From assembly GCF_900108955.1 (NCBI RefSeq), contig NZ_FNYA01000008.1:86062-150061 (forward strand): a DNA stretch of 64,000 bases, given 5' to 3'. The translations under genes and the position numbers were made by a program. This document shows, piece after piece, positions 17,456-26,076 of this stretch. This stretch comes from Flavobacterium terrigena (lineage in GTDB: Bacteria; Bacteroidota; Bacteroidia; Flavobacteriales; Flavobacteriaceae). The notes beneath the pieces were generated by a model that made no database searches, had not been told where the DNA came from, and saw only the letters and a program-made list of their open reading frames with translations. Position 1 is the stretch's first letter. Each line of letters begins with the position of its first letter.

Positions 17456-17528
17456 TGGTACCTCCAGGGATCGAACCAGGGACACATGGATTTTCAGTCC
17501 ATTGCTCTACCATCTGAGCTAAGGTACC
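17456..17528 (-). tRNA. tRNA-Phe (anticodon GAA)
   Basis: The minus strand folds as a full cloverleaf of 73 nt. The acceptor stem pairs GGTACCT with AGGTACC. The D arm begins GCTCAGATGGTAGAGC. The anticodon arm is ATGGA-CTGAAAA-TCCAT with anticodon GAA, and the T arm is CCTGG-TTCGATC-CCTGG style pairing. The discriminator base is A and the CCA end is not encoded. Its 3' end faces the accessory metal region, a common phage or island attachment geometry. Confidence 0.93.
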
Positions 17529-17566
17529 TTGAATAATTCTGTAATATTACTTCCTTATTGCGGGTG

Positions 17567-17574
17567 CAAATATA
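17567..17574 (-). promoter_or_regulatory. -7 box of tRNA-Phe
   Basis: The minus strand reads TATATTTG, an exact match, 38 bases upstream of the tRNA 5' end. Confidence 0.5.
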
Positions 17575-17623
17575 GAACCATTTTTATATTTTCCAAAACA
17601 AAAAATAAAAAAAATCATTTTCG

Positions 17624-17631
17624 TACATTTG
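17624..17631 (+). promoter_or_regulatory. -7 box of coaX
   Basis: TACATTTG is an exact TAnnTTTG match, 18 bases before the ATG at 17650. Confidence 0.55.
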
Positions 17632-17649
17632 CAATTCTAATATTTAGAT

Positions 17650-18384
17650 ATGATACTTACTATTGATGTAGGAAATACAAACATTAAAGTCGCTGTTTTT
17701 AAACAGGTTAACTTAATTGAAAAATTTGTTTTTCAAAAAAATGAGCTTAAAAATAATTTTAAAAATATTTTAAAAAAATATTCAAATTGTACAAATGCAG
17801 TGCTTTCTTCGGTCGGAAAACTAGATGAAACTGATATTTTGTGGCTAAAAAGTCATTTGAATTTACTTGAAATTAGTCATGATTCTGCTTTTCCATTCAA
17901 AAATTTATACGGTTCTCCTAAAACTTTAGGTGTAGACAGAATGGTTTTGGCTGCAGGAGCTGTTTTATTATACCCAAATCAAAATACTTTAATTATAGAT
18001 GCTGGAACTTGCGTTACTTATGATTTCGTAACAAATAAAAATGAATATTTAGGTGGTGCGATTTCTCCAGGTTTGCGTTTACGTTACGAATCATTACATA
18101 ATTATACAGCGAAATTGCCCTTGTTGTTAAAAAAATCTCCAGAAAATTTTATTGGGAATACTACAGAAGAAGCCATTCATTCTGGTGTGGTTAATGGTTT
18201 GTGTAATGAAATTGAGGGCTTTGTTTCTCAATATTCTGTTAAAAACGAACAATTTACAATAATTTTAACAGGCGGAGACGCTAATTTTTTGGCTAATCGA
18301 TTAAAAAGTGTCATATTTGCCGATGAAAATTTCTTATTAAAAAGTTTACAACAATTATACACTTATAGTTTACAAAATGATTAA
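17650..18384 (+). CDS. coaX: type III pantothenate kinase
   Basis: The 244-residue protein catalyses the first step of coenzyme A synthesis, ATP-dependent phosphorylation of pantothenate, in the cytoplasm. It shows the ASKHA-type motifs of the type III enzyme: DVGNTNIKVAVF at the N-terminus, LGVDRMVLAAGA in the substrate region, IDAGTCVTYDFV, and GGAISPGLRLR. Length is normal for the family. The gene overlaps the following outer membrane protein gene by eight bases and starts a run with that gene, lptC, a small membrane protein and the PpiD-like isomerase, an arrangement I know from other flavobacteria. Confidence 0.95.
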   Translation: MILTIDVGNTNIKVAVFKQVNLIEKFVFQKNELKNNFKNILKKYSNCTNAVLSSVGKLDETDILWLKSHLNLLEISHDSAFPFKNLYGSPKTLGVDRMVLAAGAVLLYPNQNTLIIDAGTCVTYDFVTNKNEYLGGAISPGLRLRYESLHNYTAKLPLLLKKSPENFIGNTTEEAIHSGVVNGLCNEIEGFVSQYSVKNEQFTIILTGGDANFLANRLKSVIFADENFLLKSLQQLYTYSLQND

Positions 18385-19627
18385 AAAAATTGCCTTAATA
18401 GTTACTATACTACTAGCAAGCTTCGGTTCTGCACAAGAAAATACTCCTTCGCCTTATTCTTTTTACGGAATTGGAAGCGCAAAATTTAAAGGTACTAATG
18501 ATATTGTTAACATGGGTGGAATAAGTGTTTACTCAGATAGTACGCACATTAACGTATTAAATCCAGCTACATATTCTAATCAAATGTTAACTACTTTTCA
18601 AGTTGGTGCAACAAGTTCATTTTATAAATTAAATGCGGGTACACAACTTGAAAAAGCTAAAAAAACAACTTTCGATTATTTAGTTATGGGTTTTCCCGTT
18701 TCTAAAAAATTAGGAGTTTCTGTTGGTTTGTTGCCTCAAAGTGCAGTTGGTTATAGATTTAAAAAAGATAATATAGCTGTTGATAATACTGTAAGTAGGT
18801 ATTTAGGAAGTGGTGGAGTGAATAAAGTGTTTTTCGGTTCTGGATATAAAATTAATTCAAAATTTAGTGTAGGTTTAGATTTTCAATATTTATTTGGTTC
18901 GATTAATACCGAGTCTCAAAAATTTGGAGTAAATCTACAAACAGGTTCAAGAGAAGTAAATGAATCTTCTTTGTCAGGAATCGCATTTAATGCAGGTTTT
19001 ACATATAATACGAAACTTAATAATAAATTAAATTTTATGTCTAGTTTAGTTTATTCTCCTGAATCTAAATTAAATTCTAATAATACAAGAAAAGTTGCCT
19101 TGATTACTACTTCTAATGGAAATGTAATTCCAGCTTCTTCAGATACAGAGGTTGTTGTTGCAGATACAAAACTTAATATTCCATCAAAATTAGCTCTTGG
19201 TGCTGGTGTTGGAAATAGAAAATGGTTTGTTGGTGGAGATTTAACATTCTCAGGAACTGGAAGTCAAATTAATAGATTTGATAATTATTCAAATGTATCA
19301 TATGAAAATGCTACAAAAATATCTATTGGAGGTTTTATTATTCCTAAATTCGATTCGTACAACAACTATTTAGCAAGAATTACTTACCGTGGTGGTTTCA
19401 GATTTGAAAACACAGGTTTAGTAGTTAATAACACAGCGATTAAAGATAAAGCAATGACTTTAGGTTTTGGATTGCCAATATCTGGATCATTTTCAAGCTT
19501 AAATTTAGGAATTGAATACGGACAAAGAGGGACGGTAATGAACGGATTGGTTCGTGAAGATTATTTTTCTGTTAGTTTGGGATTAATTTTCAGTGATAAA
19601 TGGTTCAAAAGAACATTATATAATTAA
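18377..19627 (+). CDS. outer membrane beta-barrel protein (FadL-like hypothetical)
   Basis: The 416-residue product has a signal peptide (ILLASFGSAQ) followed by alternating beta-strand patterns to the end, as in an outer membrane barrel. An early segment (PYSFYGIGSAKFKGTNDIV, then LNPATYSN) is characteristic of a Bacteroidota family with a long-chain-fatty-acid-transporter-like fold. It overlaps coaX by eight bases and is followed by lptC, which suggests a link to envelope assembly. I cannot assign a substrate. Confidence 0.7.
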   Translation: MIKKIALIVTILLASFGSAQENTPSPYSFYGIGSAKFKGTNDIVNMGGISVYSDSTHINVLNPATYSNQMLTTFQVGATSSFYKLNAGTQLEKAKKTTFDYLVMGFPVSKKLGVSVGLLPQSAVGYRFKKDNIAVDNTVSRYLGSGGVNKVFFGSGYKINSKFSVGLDFQYLFGSINTESQKFGVNLQTGSREVNESSLSGIAFNAGFTYNTKLNNKLNFMSSLVYSPESKLNSNNTRKVALITTSNGNVIPASSDTEVVVADTKLNIPSKLALGAGVGNRKWFVGGDLTFSGTGSQINRFDNYSNVSYENATKISIGGFIIPKFDSYNNYLARITYRGGFRFENTGLVVNNTAIKDKAMTLGFGLPISGSFSSLNLGIEYGQRGTVMNGLVREDYFSVSLGLIFSDKWFKRTLYN

Positions 19628-19631
19628 TAGA

Positions 19632-20177
19632 ATGAAAAAATTTGTTGAATATATACTCGTTTTTACTCTGATTTTGTTTTTACAAAGTTGCGAGAGTAAT
19701 TTAAAAGATGTTCAGCGAATTTATAAAACTTCGTTTGTTCCAACTGGTGAAGCGGATTCTATTAATTTAAAATATACGGATTCTGGTCGCGTAAAATCGA
19801 TAGTGCAGAGTTTAAAAATGGTCGACTATTCTACAGCAAAAAATCCTTTTGTAGAATTTCCTAAAGCAGTTTTAGTGACTCTTATTGATGATAATGGGAA
19901 CAGAACAACTGTTGTGGCTGATAAAGCAATTTCGTATAAAAAAACAGAAGTAATTGATTTAATCGGAAACGTAAAAATCGCAACTTACGATGGAAAAGTT
20001 TTAGAAACCAATCAATTATATTTTGATCAGAAAAACGAATGGTTTTTTACTGAAGAATTTTTTAAATTTAAAGATGCAGACGGAAGTTTTTTGCAAGGTG
20101 TTGGAATAGATTTTAGTAAAGACTTTAAAATTTTCAATATGCAAAATAATAACGGAGAAGTTAATAACATGAAATAA
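19632..20177 (+). CDS. lptC: LPS export protein LptC
   Basis: The product is 181 residues from the ATG at 19632; the frame is open back to 19593, inside the upstream gene, but only the later start gives a signal sequence. It begins with a hydrophobic segment and lipobox (LFLQSC). The rest has the beta-jellyroll pattern of LptC (RVKSIVQSLKMVDY, VVADKAISYKKTEVIDLIGN, VLETNQLYFDQKNEWFFTEE). LptC joins the inner membrane LptBFG transporter to LptA in carrying lipopolysaccharide to the outer membrane. Bacteroidota forms are typically lipoproteins like this one. Confidence 0.88.
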   Translation: MKKFVEYILVFTLILFLQSCESNLKDVQRIYKTSFVPTGEADSINLKYTDSGRVKSIVQSLKMVDYSTAKNPFVEFPKAVLVTLIDDNGNRTTVVADKAISYKKTEVIDLIGNVKIATYDGKVLETNQLYFDQKNEWFFTEEFFKFKDADGSFLQGVGIDFSKDFKIFNMQNNNGEVNNMK

Positions 20178-20190
20178 TATAAACTATGAA

Positions 20191-20279
20191 ATCGCTACTA
20201 AAAAAGAGTTTATTGTAGATAAACACTAATAAATAAAAGCGATGCTATATATTGTCACTAAAAAATAAAATTTACATAT
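20191..20279 (+). ncRNA. structured RNA element, copy A
   Basis: ATCGCT (20191-20196) pairs with AGCGAT (20238-20243), enclosing a hairpin of GTTTAT (20208-20213) and ATAAAC (20219-20224). A conserved tail CACTAAAAAATAAAA and TTACATATATG follows and runs into the ATG of the next gene at 20280. Two further copies lie at 30134 and 35235 with the same 53-54 nt geometry and compensatory changes in the outer helix. A cis-regulatory leader or a small RNA are both possible; Rfam Flavo-1 is a family to test. Confidence 0.55.
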
Positions 20280-20471
20280 ATGAAATACTACAAATTTTCT
20301 CAATACTTATATTTGGTTGCAGCAATTGTATTTTCAGTTTCTGTAATTTATAAAATTTTAAATAAACAAGATTATGGATTACAAGCAATTATTGCGGTTG
20401 GATTTATAATTATGTTCTTCGTGAGAAGAAGTTTTTTAAAGAAAATGGAAAACAATCAAGAAAACAAGTAA
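20280..20471 (+). CDS. small two-helix membrane protein
   Basis: The 63-residue product has two hydrophobic segments, about residues 6-26 (FSQYLYLVAAIVFSVSVIYK) and 34-48 (LQAIIAVGFIIMFFVRR), with basic residues following each. It is probably an inner membrane protein. I recognise no family beyond similar small proteins at this position in flavobacteria, between lptC and the PpiD-like gene. Its start codon is the last element of structured RNA copy A, so expression may depend on that element. Confidence 0.7.
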   Translation: MKYYKFSQYLYLVAAIVFSVSVIYKILNKQDYGLQAIIAVGFIIMFFVRRSFLKKMENNQENK

Positions 20472-20551
20472 AAAAATTGGCAATACTATTTTATTATTAA
20501 ATAGATAATTGTATTTTCGCCCACTGAATAAAAAAATAACTCAATATAAAA

Positions 20552-22657
20552 ATGGCAATTTTATCAAAAATTAGACAACGTTCTATCTTATTAGTTCTAA
20601 TCATTGCATTAGCATTATTTTCATTTGTATTAGCAGATGTAATTAAAAGTGGTGGATTTAGCGGAGGTTCAAATAACATTGGTTCAATCAATGGAACAAA
20701 ATTTGAATACCAAGAATTCATGGCTAAAGTGGCTAATGTTGAAAAACAACAACAAGGTGTTAGCAATACTCAAGCTTTAAATTCAGTTTGGGAACAAGAA
20801 GTAAGAAAAGCTTTATTATCTGAACAATATGATAAAATTGGTTTATTACTTGGAAAAGAACAATTAATGGCGGTTATCAAAAATGACCCTCAATTGTCTC
20901 AATCTCCACAGTTTTTAAATGCTGCGGGTAAATTTGACGATAAAAAATTTGCTGAATATATCAATTCTTTACAAAGCGCTCCAGACCAAACACAATGGAA
21001 CCAATGGAAAGCTTACGAAATTCAAATTGAAGATTTCGCTAAAGAACAAATGTATAATACATTAATTAAATCAAGTGTTTATACAACTAAAGCTGAAGGT
21101 AAATTAAAATACGAAAGAGATAACAATAAAGTTGATTTCGATTATGTAGCATTAGCATTTTCTACAGTAAGTGATGACCAAGTTAAGGTAACTGACGAGG
21201 AAATTATTGCTTACATGAAAAAAAGCCCTAAGAAATTCAAATCAGATAATACAAGATCAATAGAATATGTATTAGTTGAAAACAAACCATCTGCTGCTGA
21301 CGAAGCTGCAATGAAATCTAAAATTGATGGTTTTGTTAATGGTAAAATTGAAATGAAAAATGGTGTGAATGATACAATTCCTTCATTCCGTTCTGCAACA
21401 AATTTAGCTGATTACGTTAATAAATATTCTGAAATCAAATTTGATTCTACTTATGTAGCTAAAAAAGATATTAATCCACAATTCGCGGAACAATTATATA
21501 CGTTAGCACCAGGACAAGTTTTCGGACCATATACTGATAATGGCTATTCTAAATTATCAAGAGTTGCTGGTAGAAAATCAGGAGCTACTGCTAAAGTAAG
21601 TCATATCTTAATCGCTTATAAAGGTGCAATGCAAGCTGCTCCATCAATTAAGTTAACAAAAGAAGAAGCGAAAGCTAAAGCAGAAGGTTTATTAGCACAA
21701 GTTAATGCTAATCCAAGTAGTATTGGAATGTTAGCTATGGTAAATTCTGATGACCAAGGTTCAAAACAAAATGGTGGAGTTTATGATAATGTAGCTCCAA
21801 AACAAATGGTTAAACCTTTCGATGATTTCTTATTTAACAACCCAGTTGGAAAAACAGGTGTAGTTGAAACTGACTTTGGTTTTCACGTTATGAAAGTTGA
21901 AGGTAAAAATGATGCTGTCTTATTAGCTACTGTTGCCTTAAAAGTACAACCATCTGAAAAAACAGAAGATATTAACTACAATAAAGCTTTAAAAGTTGAA
22001 ACGGATGCACTAGCAAATGGACTTGAAAAAGCTGCTAAAAAAGCTGCTTTAACTATCGCTCCAGTTACTAGCGTAAAAGCTTATGACGAAAATGTAGCTA
22101 ACTTAGGTTTACAAAGACAAATTGTAACTTGGTCTTTCAATGATGACACTAATGTTAATGACGTAAAACGTTTTGATATCGCTAACGTAGGATTTGCAAT
22201 TGTAAAATTAAAATCTAAAAATGATGATGGACTTTTACCATTAGAATTAGCAAAACAATCTGTTGAACCATTAATTAAAAATGAGAAAAAAGCAGCTATT
22301 CTTAAAAAGAAAATGACTGGTACTACATTAGAAGCAATTTCTAAGTCAACTGGTTCATCTATTTCTCCAGCTGTTGGTGCTTCAATGGCTTCTCCAATGA
22401 TTCCTAACTTAGGATACGAGCCTAAAGTTGTTGGAGCTGCATTAGGATTAGCTTCTGGAAAAACATCTAAAGTAATTGAAGGTAATTCTGGTTTATTTAT
22501 GGTTAGAACTAAAGCATTAACTAAAGCTCCAGCTGTAAAAGATTATAAAACTCAAATTGATCAATTGAATCAACAATCAAAAGGTGCTGCATCATACAGA
22601 GTTGTTCAAGGATTAAAAGATAAAGCTGATATTGTTGACAATAGAGGTAAATTCTAA
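20552..22657 (+). CDS. PpiD/SurA-like membrane-anchored peptidyl-prolyl isomerase
   Basis: The 701-residue product has an N-terminal membrane anchor (residues 12-31), a SurA_N/PpiD-type chaperone region (about 35-230), and a parvulin domain from about 345 to 452 (AKVSHILIAYKG, then GGVYDNVAPKQMVKPFDDF and GVVETDFGFHVMKV). The C-terminal third continues the chaperone fold and may contain a degenerate second isomerase domain. It should sit in the periplasm and assist folding of outer membrane proteins. A near-consensus -7 box, TATTTTCG, lies at 20512-20519. A strong terminator follows the gene. Confidence 0.88.
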   Translation: MAILSKIRQRSILLVLIIALALFSFVLADVIKSGGFSGGSNNIGSINGTKFEYQEFMAKVANVEKQQQGVSNTQALNSVWEQEVRKALLSEQYDKIGLLLGKEQLMAVIKNDPQLSQSPQFLNAAGKFDDKKFAEYINSLQSAPDQTQWNQWKAYEIQIEDFAKEQMYNTLIKSSVYTTKAEGKLKYERDNNKVDFDYVALAFSTVSDDQVKVTDEEIIAYMKKSPKKFKSDNTRSIEYVLVENKPSAADEAAMKSKIDGFVNGKIEMKNGVNDTIPSFRSATNLADYVNKYSEIKFDSTYVAKKDINPQFAEQLYTLAPGQVFGPYTDNGYSKLSRVAGRKSGATAKVSHILIAYKGAMQAAPSIKLTKEEAKAKAEGLLAQVNANPSSIGMLAMVNSDDQGSKQNGGVYDNVAPKQMVKPFDDFLFNNPVGKTGVVETDFGFHVMKVEGKNDAVLLATVALKVQPSEKTEDINYNKALKVETDALANGLEKAAKKAALTIAPVTSVKAYDENVANLGLQRQIVTWSFNDDTNVNDVKRFDIANVGFAIVKLKSKNDDGLLPLELAKQSVEPLIKNEKKAAILKKKMTGTTLEAISKSTGSSISPAVGASMASPMIPNLGYEPKVVGAALGLASGKTSKVIEGNSGLFMVRTKALTKAPAVKDYKTQIDQLNQQSKGAASYRVVQGLKDKADIVDNRGKF

Positions 22658-22679
22658 AAAATAGAAATTGAAAAATAAA

Positions 22680-22709
22680 AAAAGGGCTGAATTTTTCAGC
22701 CCTTTTTTT
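22680..22709 (+). terminator. intrinsic terminator after the isomerase gene
   Basis: GGGCTGAA (22684-22691) pairs with TTCAGCCC (22695-22702), followed by seven T. It lies before the pth promoter and argues against any pth start upstream of it. Confidence 0.9.
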
Positions 22710-22716
22710 ATTTTTG
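22709..22716 (+). promoter_or_regulatory. -7 box of pth
   Basis: TATTTTTG is an exact match directly after the preceding terminator, 14 bases before the ATG at 22731. Confidence 0.55.
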
Positions 22717-22730
22717 TAAGTGTAAATAAA

Positions 22731-23384
22731 ATGAATGTAATAAAGTCTTTACTTCGATTTTTTGGTTCGAATTCTAAAACCGAGTTGGAAGAAGTTAATT
22801 CAAAAGAATATCAGGAAATGAAAAAATTTTTAATTGTTGGTTTAGGGAATATTGGTGCAGAGTATGTAAATACTAGACATAATATAGGATTTAAAGTATT
22901 AGACTATTTTGCAAATCAAGAAAATATTTCTTTTCAAACTCAAAAATTAGGTGATGTTGCAGAATTCAAAATTAAAGGAAGAACAGTTTTGTTATTAAAG
23001 CCAAATACTTATATGAATTTGAGTGGTAAAGCTGTGAAATATTGGATGGAAAAGGAAAATATTGAAAAAGACAATATGCTTGTAATAACGGATGATTTGA
23101 ATTTATCTTTCGGAAGTATTAGAATCAAAACAAAAGGCTCTGATGGCGGTCATAATGGGCTTAAAAACATACAGCTTTTGTTGAATTCAACTGAATATCC
23201 TCGTTTTAGATTTGGAATTAGCGATGCGTTTAAAAAAGGCAAGCAGGTTGACTATGTTTTAGGAGAATGGTCTTTGGAAGAAAAAGAAGCTCTAAATGAA
23301 AGATTAAGTATTTCTTCTGAAATAATAAAGTCTTTCGCTCTAGCAGGTTTAAACAATACCATGAATTTATTTAATGGTAAATAG
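22731..23384 (+). CDS. pth: peptidyl-tRNA hydrolase
   Basis: This 217-residue enzyme releases tRNA from peptidyl-tRNA that dropped off the ribosome. The catalytic histidine is in NTRHNIGF. Other family motifs are VGLGNIGAEY, KPNTYMNLSGKAV, DDLNLSFG and GSDGGHNGLKNI. I chose the ATG at 22731 because the frame upstream passes through an intrinsic terminator and a -7 box sits at 22709-22716. This leaves about 29 residues before MKKFLIVGLGN; the ATG at 22818 would give the minimal conserved protein. Confidence 0.93.
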   Translation: MNVIKSLLRFFGSNSKTELEEVNSKEYQEMKKFLIVGLGNIGAEYVNTRHNIGFKVLDYFANQENISFQTQKLGDVAEFKIKGRTVLLLKPNTYMNLSGKAVKYWMEKENIEKDNMLVITDDLNLSFGSIRIKTKGSDGGHNGLKNIQLLLNSTEYPRFRFGISDAFKKGKQVDYVLGEWSLEEKEALNERLSISSEIIKSFALAGLNNTMNLFNGK

Positions 23385-23437
23385 ATTGTTGAAATGTAAA
23401 AATTTTGACTATTATTTTTAAAAATGTGATTTTTGGT

Positions 23438-23445
23438 TATATTTG
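23438..23445 (+). promoter_or_regulatory. -7 box of the first M43 protease gene
   Basis: TATATTTG is an exact match, 31 bases before the ATG at 23477. Confidence 0.5.
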
Positions 23446-23476
23446 TTCAATTAATTAACCAAATCATATTAATAAA

Positions 23477-25543
23477 ATGAAAAAAACTACTTTATTTTTG
23501 TCATTAATCTTTTGTTTTGGAAGCGTTGTTTACGCACAAAACAAATCTGGTGACAAAACTGTTTTTGGGAAAAAAGTACTTCCTGAAAACATTTCTCCTT
23601 CAGGGCATATTAGATGTGCTACTTCAGAATACGAACAATATTTAAGAGAAAAAAATCCATCAAAAGAATCAGCGGAACTTTTTGAAAAATGGATGGCTAA
23701 AAAAATTGAAGAGCAAAGATCAATTGGAGAAGTTGCTTCTCAAAGTGGTGGAATTATTTATATTCCAGTTGTTGTTCACGTTATTCATAACGGAGATGCC
23801 TATGGTACGAATGAAAACATTTCTGACGAGCAAGTTCAATCTCAAATCACAGTGATGAACCAAGATTTTAGAAGAATGTCTGGTACACCTGGTTTTAATT
23901 CTGATCCAGTTGGTGCTGATGTTCAAGTTGAATTTATTTTAGCAAAAGTTGATCCTAGTGGAAATCCAACTAATGGTATTAATAGAGTTAATTTGTGTCA
24001 GGCTTCTTGGTCTACTGACGATATTGATCTTATTGTTAAGCCTACTACTATTTGGGATCCAGCTTTGTATATGAATATGTGGTCAGTTGATTTTTCAGAC
24101 AATACATTACTTGGGTATGCTCAATTTCCTGAATCAAATTTAGGTGGTATGAGTCCTGCTGCACAAGATCCTAATTCAGATGGTGTAGTGGCAAATTTTG
24201 CTACTTTTGGTAGTTCTGCTTTGGCTACTGGAAGTTTTTCTCCTCCATACGATAGAGGTAGAACAATGACTCATGAAGTTGGTCACTTTTTAGGATTAAG
24301 ACATATTTGGGGTGATAACAGTGCTTGTCCTGCAACTAACACTATTAATGATGAAGATTTTGTAGCGGATACACCAGCTTCTGCTGGGTCAAATTTTGGA
24401 TGTCCAGCAGGAACAAATAGTTGCCCTTTAAATCCAGGTAATGATATGATTGCTAATTATATGGATTATACTGATGATACTTGTATGAATATTTTTACTG
24501 CAGGTCAGAAAACTAGAATTTTAACAGTTTTAGGGAATTCGCCAAGAAGAAATTATGCAGCATCTAACAAAGATGTAGCGATTCCTTTATTTGCAAATGA
24601 TGCAGAAGTGAAAATTGAAATGGCTTGTGGAGCTGCATCGCCTTCATGTACTACTCCTAATCCAGCTTCGCCAGCAAAAACTGTATTATTGTATAATAGA
24701 GGTACTTCTAACTTAACTTCTGCAACATTAAGTTATAATTTTGGAGGTACAGTTTATACGAATAACTGGACTGGAAATTTAGCGCCAAATAAGTATGCTA
24801 CTATTGTTTTAGCAAATTCTTCAGTTAACGGATTATTGACGGTTTCTGTTACTGCTGCTAATGGTGGTGCAGATCAAAGAGCATCAAATAATGTAGCTAC
24901 TAAAAGTTTTGGTTCTACTCTTGCTTATGCAAACTCAACTACATTTACATTTAATCTTGTTGGAGATTCATATGGTAGTGAAACTTCTTGGACATTAAGA
25001 AATCAAGCTGGAACCATTTTGTATTCTCATGGTGCATATACTGATATTCCTTCAGGAACTCAAGTTTTAGAAAATAATACAGTTTGGAATTTGCCTACAG
25101 GTTGTTATTATTTAACAATGATGGATTCATGGGGAGATGGATTAAATAATGGGGTTGTACAAGGTTACTACACTGTAACTGGTGGTGCTACAACTGTTGT
25201 AAATGAAACTGCATTCACTGGTCCAGGTGGAAATACACCAAATTCAAAAGTTCATTATTTTACTAATAATGTTGCCTTAAATTCTGATAGCTTTAGTTTA
25301 ATGGATGATGTTGTATTATATCCAAATCCTGCTAAAGAAAGAGTTACAATTTCTGTGCCTCAAGGTTTAGATGTTGTTGGTAATTTTGAAGTTTATAATG
25401 CTTTAGGACAAAAAGTTTTAACCAAAAATGTTTCTTCTGAAAATGATTTAAATATTAATACGAATGACTACCAAGCAGGTATGTATTTTATTAATTTAAC
25501 TTTGGGGGAATTTTCTAAAACATTACGTTTTATAAAAGATTAA
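23477..25543 (+). CDS. secreted M43 (pappalysin-like) zinc metalloprotease, T9SS substrate
   Basis: The 688-residue product has a signal peptide (VVYAQ), an N-terminal pro-region, and the M43 catalytic site HEVGHFLGLRH with zinc ligands H266, H270 and H276 and catalytic E267. The Met-turn region is MIANYMDYTDDTCMN. Beta-rich domains of about 300 residues follow. The last 75 residues are a T9SS type A sorting domain (LYPNPAKERVTISV, AGMYFINL, KTLRFIKD). It is therefore exported by Sec and then across the outer membrane by T9SS. It is paralogous and convergent to the M43 protease at 26077-28935. Probable role: breakdown of external protein. Confidence 0.92.
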   Translation: MKKTTLFLSLIFCFGSVVYAQNKSGDKTVFGKKVLPENISPSGHIRCATSEYEQYLREKNPSKESAELFEKWMAKKIEEQRSIGEVASQSGGIIYIPVVVHVIHNGDAYGTNENISDEQVQSQITVMNQDFRRMSGTPGFNSDPVGADVQVEFILAKVDPSGNPTNGINRVNLCQASWSTDDIDLIVKPTTIWDPALYMNMWSVDFSDNTLLGYAQFPESNLGGMSPAAQDPNSDGVVANFATFGSSALATGSFSPPYDRGRTMTHEVGHFLGLRHIWGDNSACPATNTINDEDFVADTPASAGSNFGCPAGTNSCPLNPGNDMIANYMDYTDDTCMNIFTAGQKTRILTVLGNSPRRNYAASNKDVAIPLFANDAEVKIEMACGAASPSCTTPNPASPAKTVLLYNRGTSNLTSATLSYNFGGTVYTNNWTGNLAPNKYATIVLANSSVNGLLTVSVTAANGGADQRASNNVATKSFGSTLAYANSTTFTFNLVGDSYGSETSWTLRNQAGTILYSHGAYTDIPSGTQVLENNTVWNLPTGCYYLTMMDSWGDGLNNGVVQGYYTVTGGATTVVNETAFTGPGGNTPNSKVHYFTNNVALNSDSFSLMDDVVLYPNPAKERVTISVPQGLDVVGNFEVYNALGQKVLTKNVSSENDLNINTNDYQAGMYFINLTLGEFSKTLRFIKD

Positions 25544-25562
25544 TTTCTCATTATATAGAATT

Positions 25563-25595
25563 AAAAAGGATTGGTTTTTACCAATCCTTTTTTTA
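25563..25595 (+). terminator. intrinsic terminator after the first M43 gene
   Basis: AAAAGGATTGGT (25564-25575) pairs with ACCAATCCTTTT (25580-25591), with a T-run continuing from the second arm. Confidence 0.9.
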
Positions 25596-26022
25596 TGAAT
25601 AGATTTCTGTATCTGTATGAAATAATCTTGTCCAATTTTTTTATTTAATGAAATGAGTTGGTTTATTTTATTTTAAAAGGTGCTGTAGTTTTTTTAGTTG
25701 TATTTTACTTGTTATGGTTTGATTTTAGATAATTATGTCTAAAATAATAAGTTATTAGTGAACACTTTTAAGCTCTTGTGAGCTTTGCATTTAATCAATA
25801 TCTTAATGATGTTGTTACGATTTAAACTGTATTTAATATTTTGAAATAGTTTTATGGTTTAATTATAAGTATTAGAATTATGACTGTAAAATGTAAAGAG
25901 TTTTAAGTCAAGTGTGTAGAATAATTGTAAATACTAAAAGAACTTAGTAGACGCTTGTGTTTAAAGTTAGTATAAGTGTTTCTGATTTTTATTATAAATG
26001 CTTTTTTGAAATATAATGAAGC
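25596..26022. other. non-coding stretch between convergent proteases
   Basis: About 430 bases of A+T-rich sequence with stops in all frames. I see no RNA gene, repeat or clear gene remnant. It is bounded by the terminators of the two convergent M43 genes. Confidence 0.6.
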
Positions 26023-26052
26023 AAAAAAAAGGCAACCTAATTAAAGGTTGCC
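26023..26052 (-). terminator. intrinsic terminator after the second M43 gene
   Basis: On the minus strand GGCAACC (from 26052) pairs with GGTTGCC (to 26031), followed by eight T (26030-26023). Confidence 0.9.
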
Positions 26053-26076
26053 TTGCTTTTAAAGAAAGAAAATTAA

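Noticed and set aside
22668..22730. N-terminal extension of pth to 22668.
   Set aside because: It crosses an intrinsic terminator and lies upstream of the -7 box, so it should not be on the transcript.
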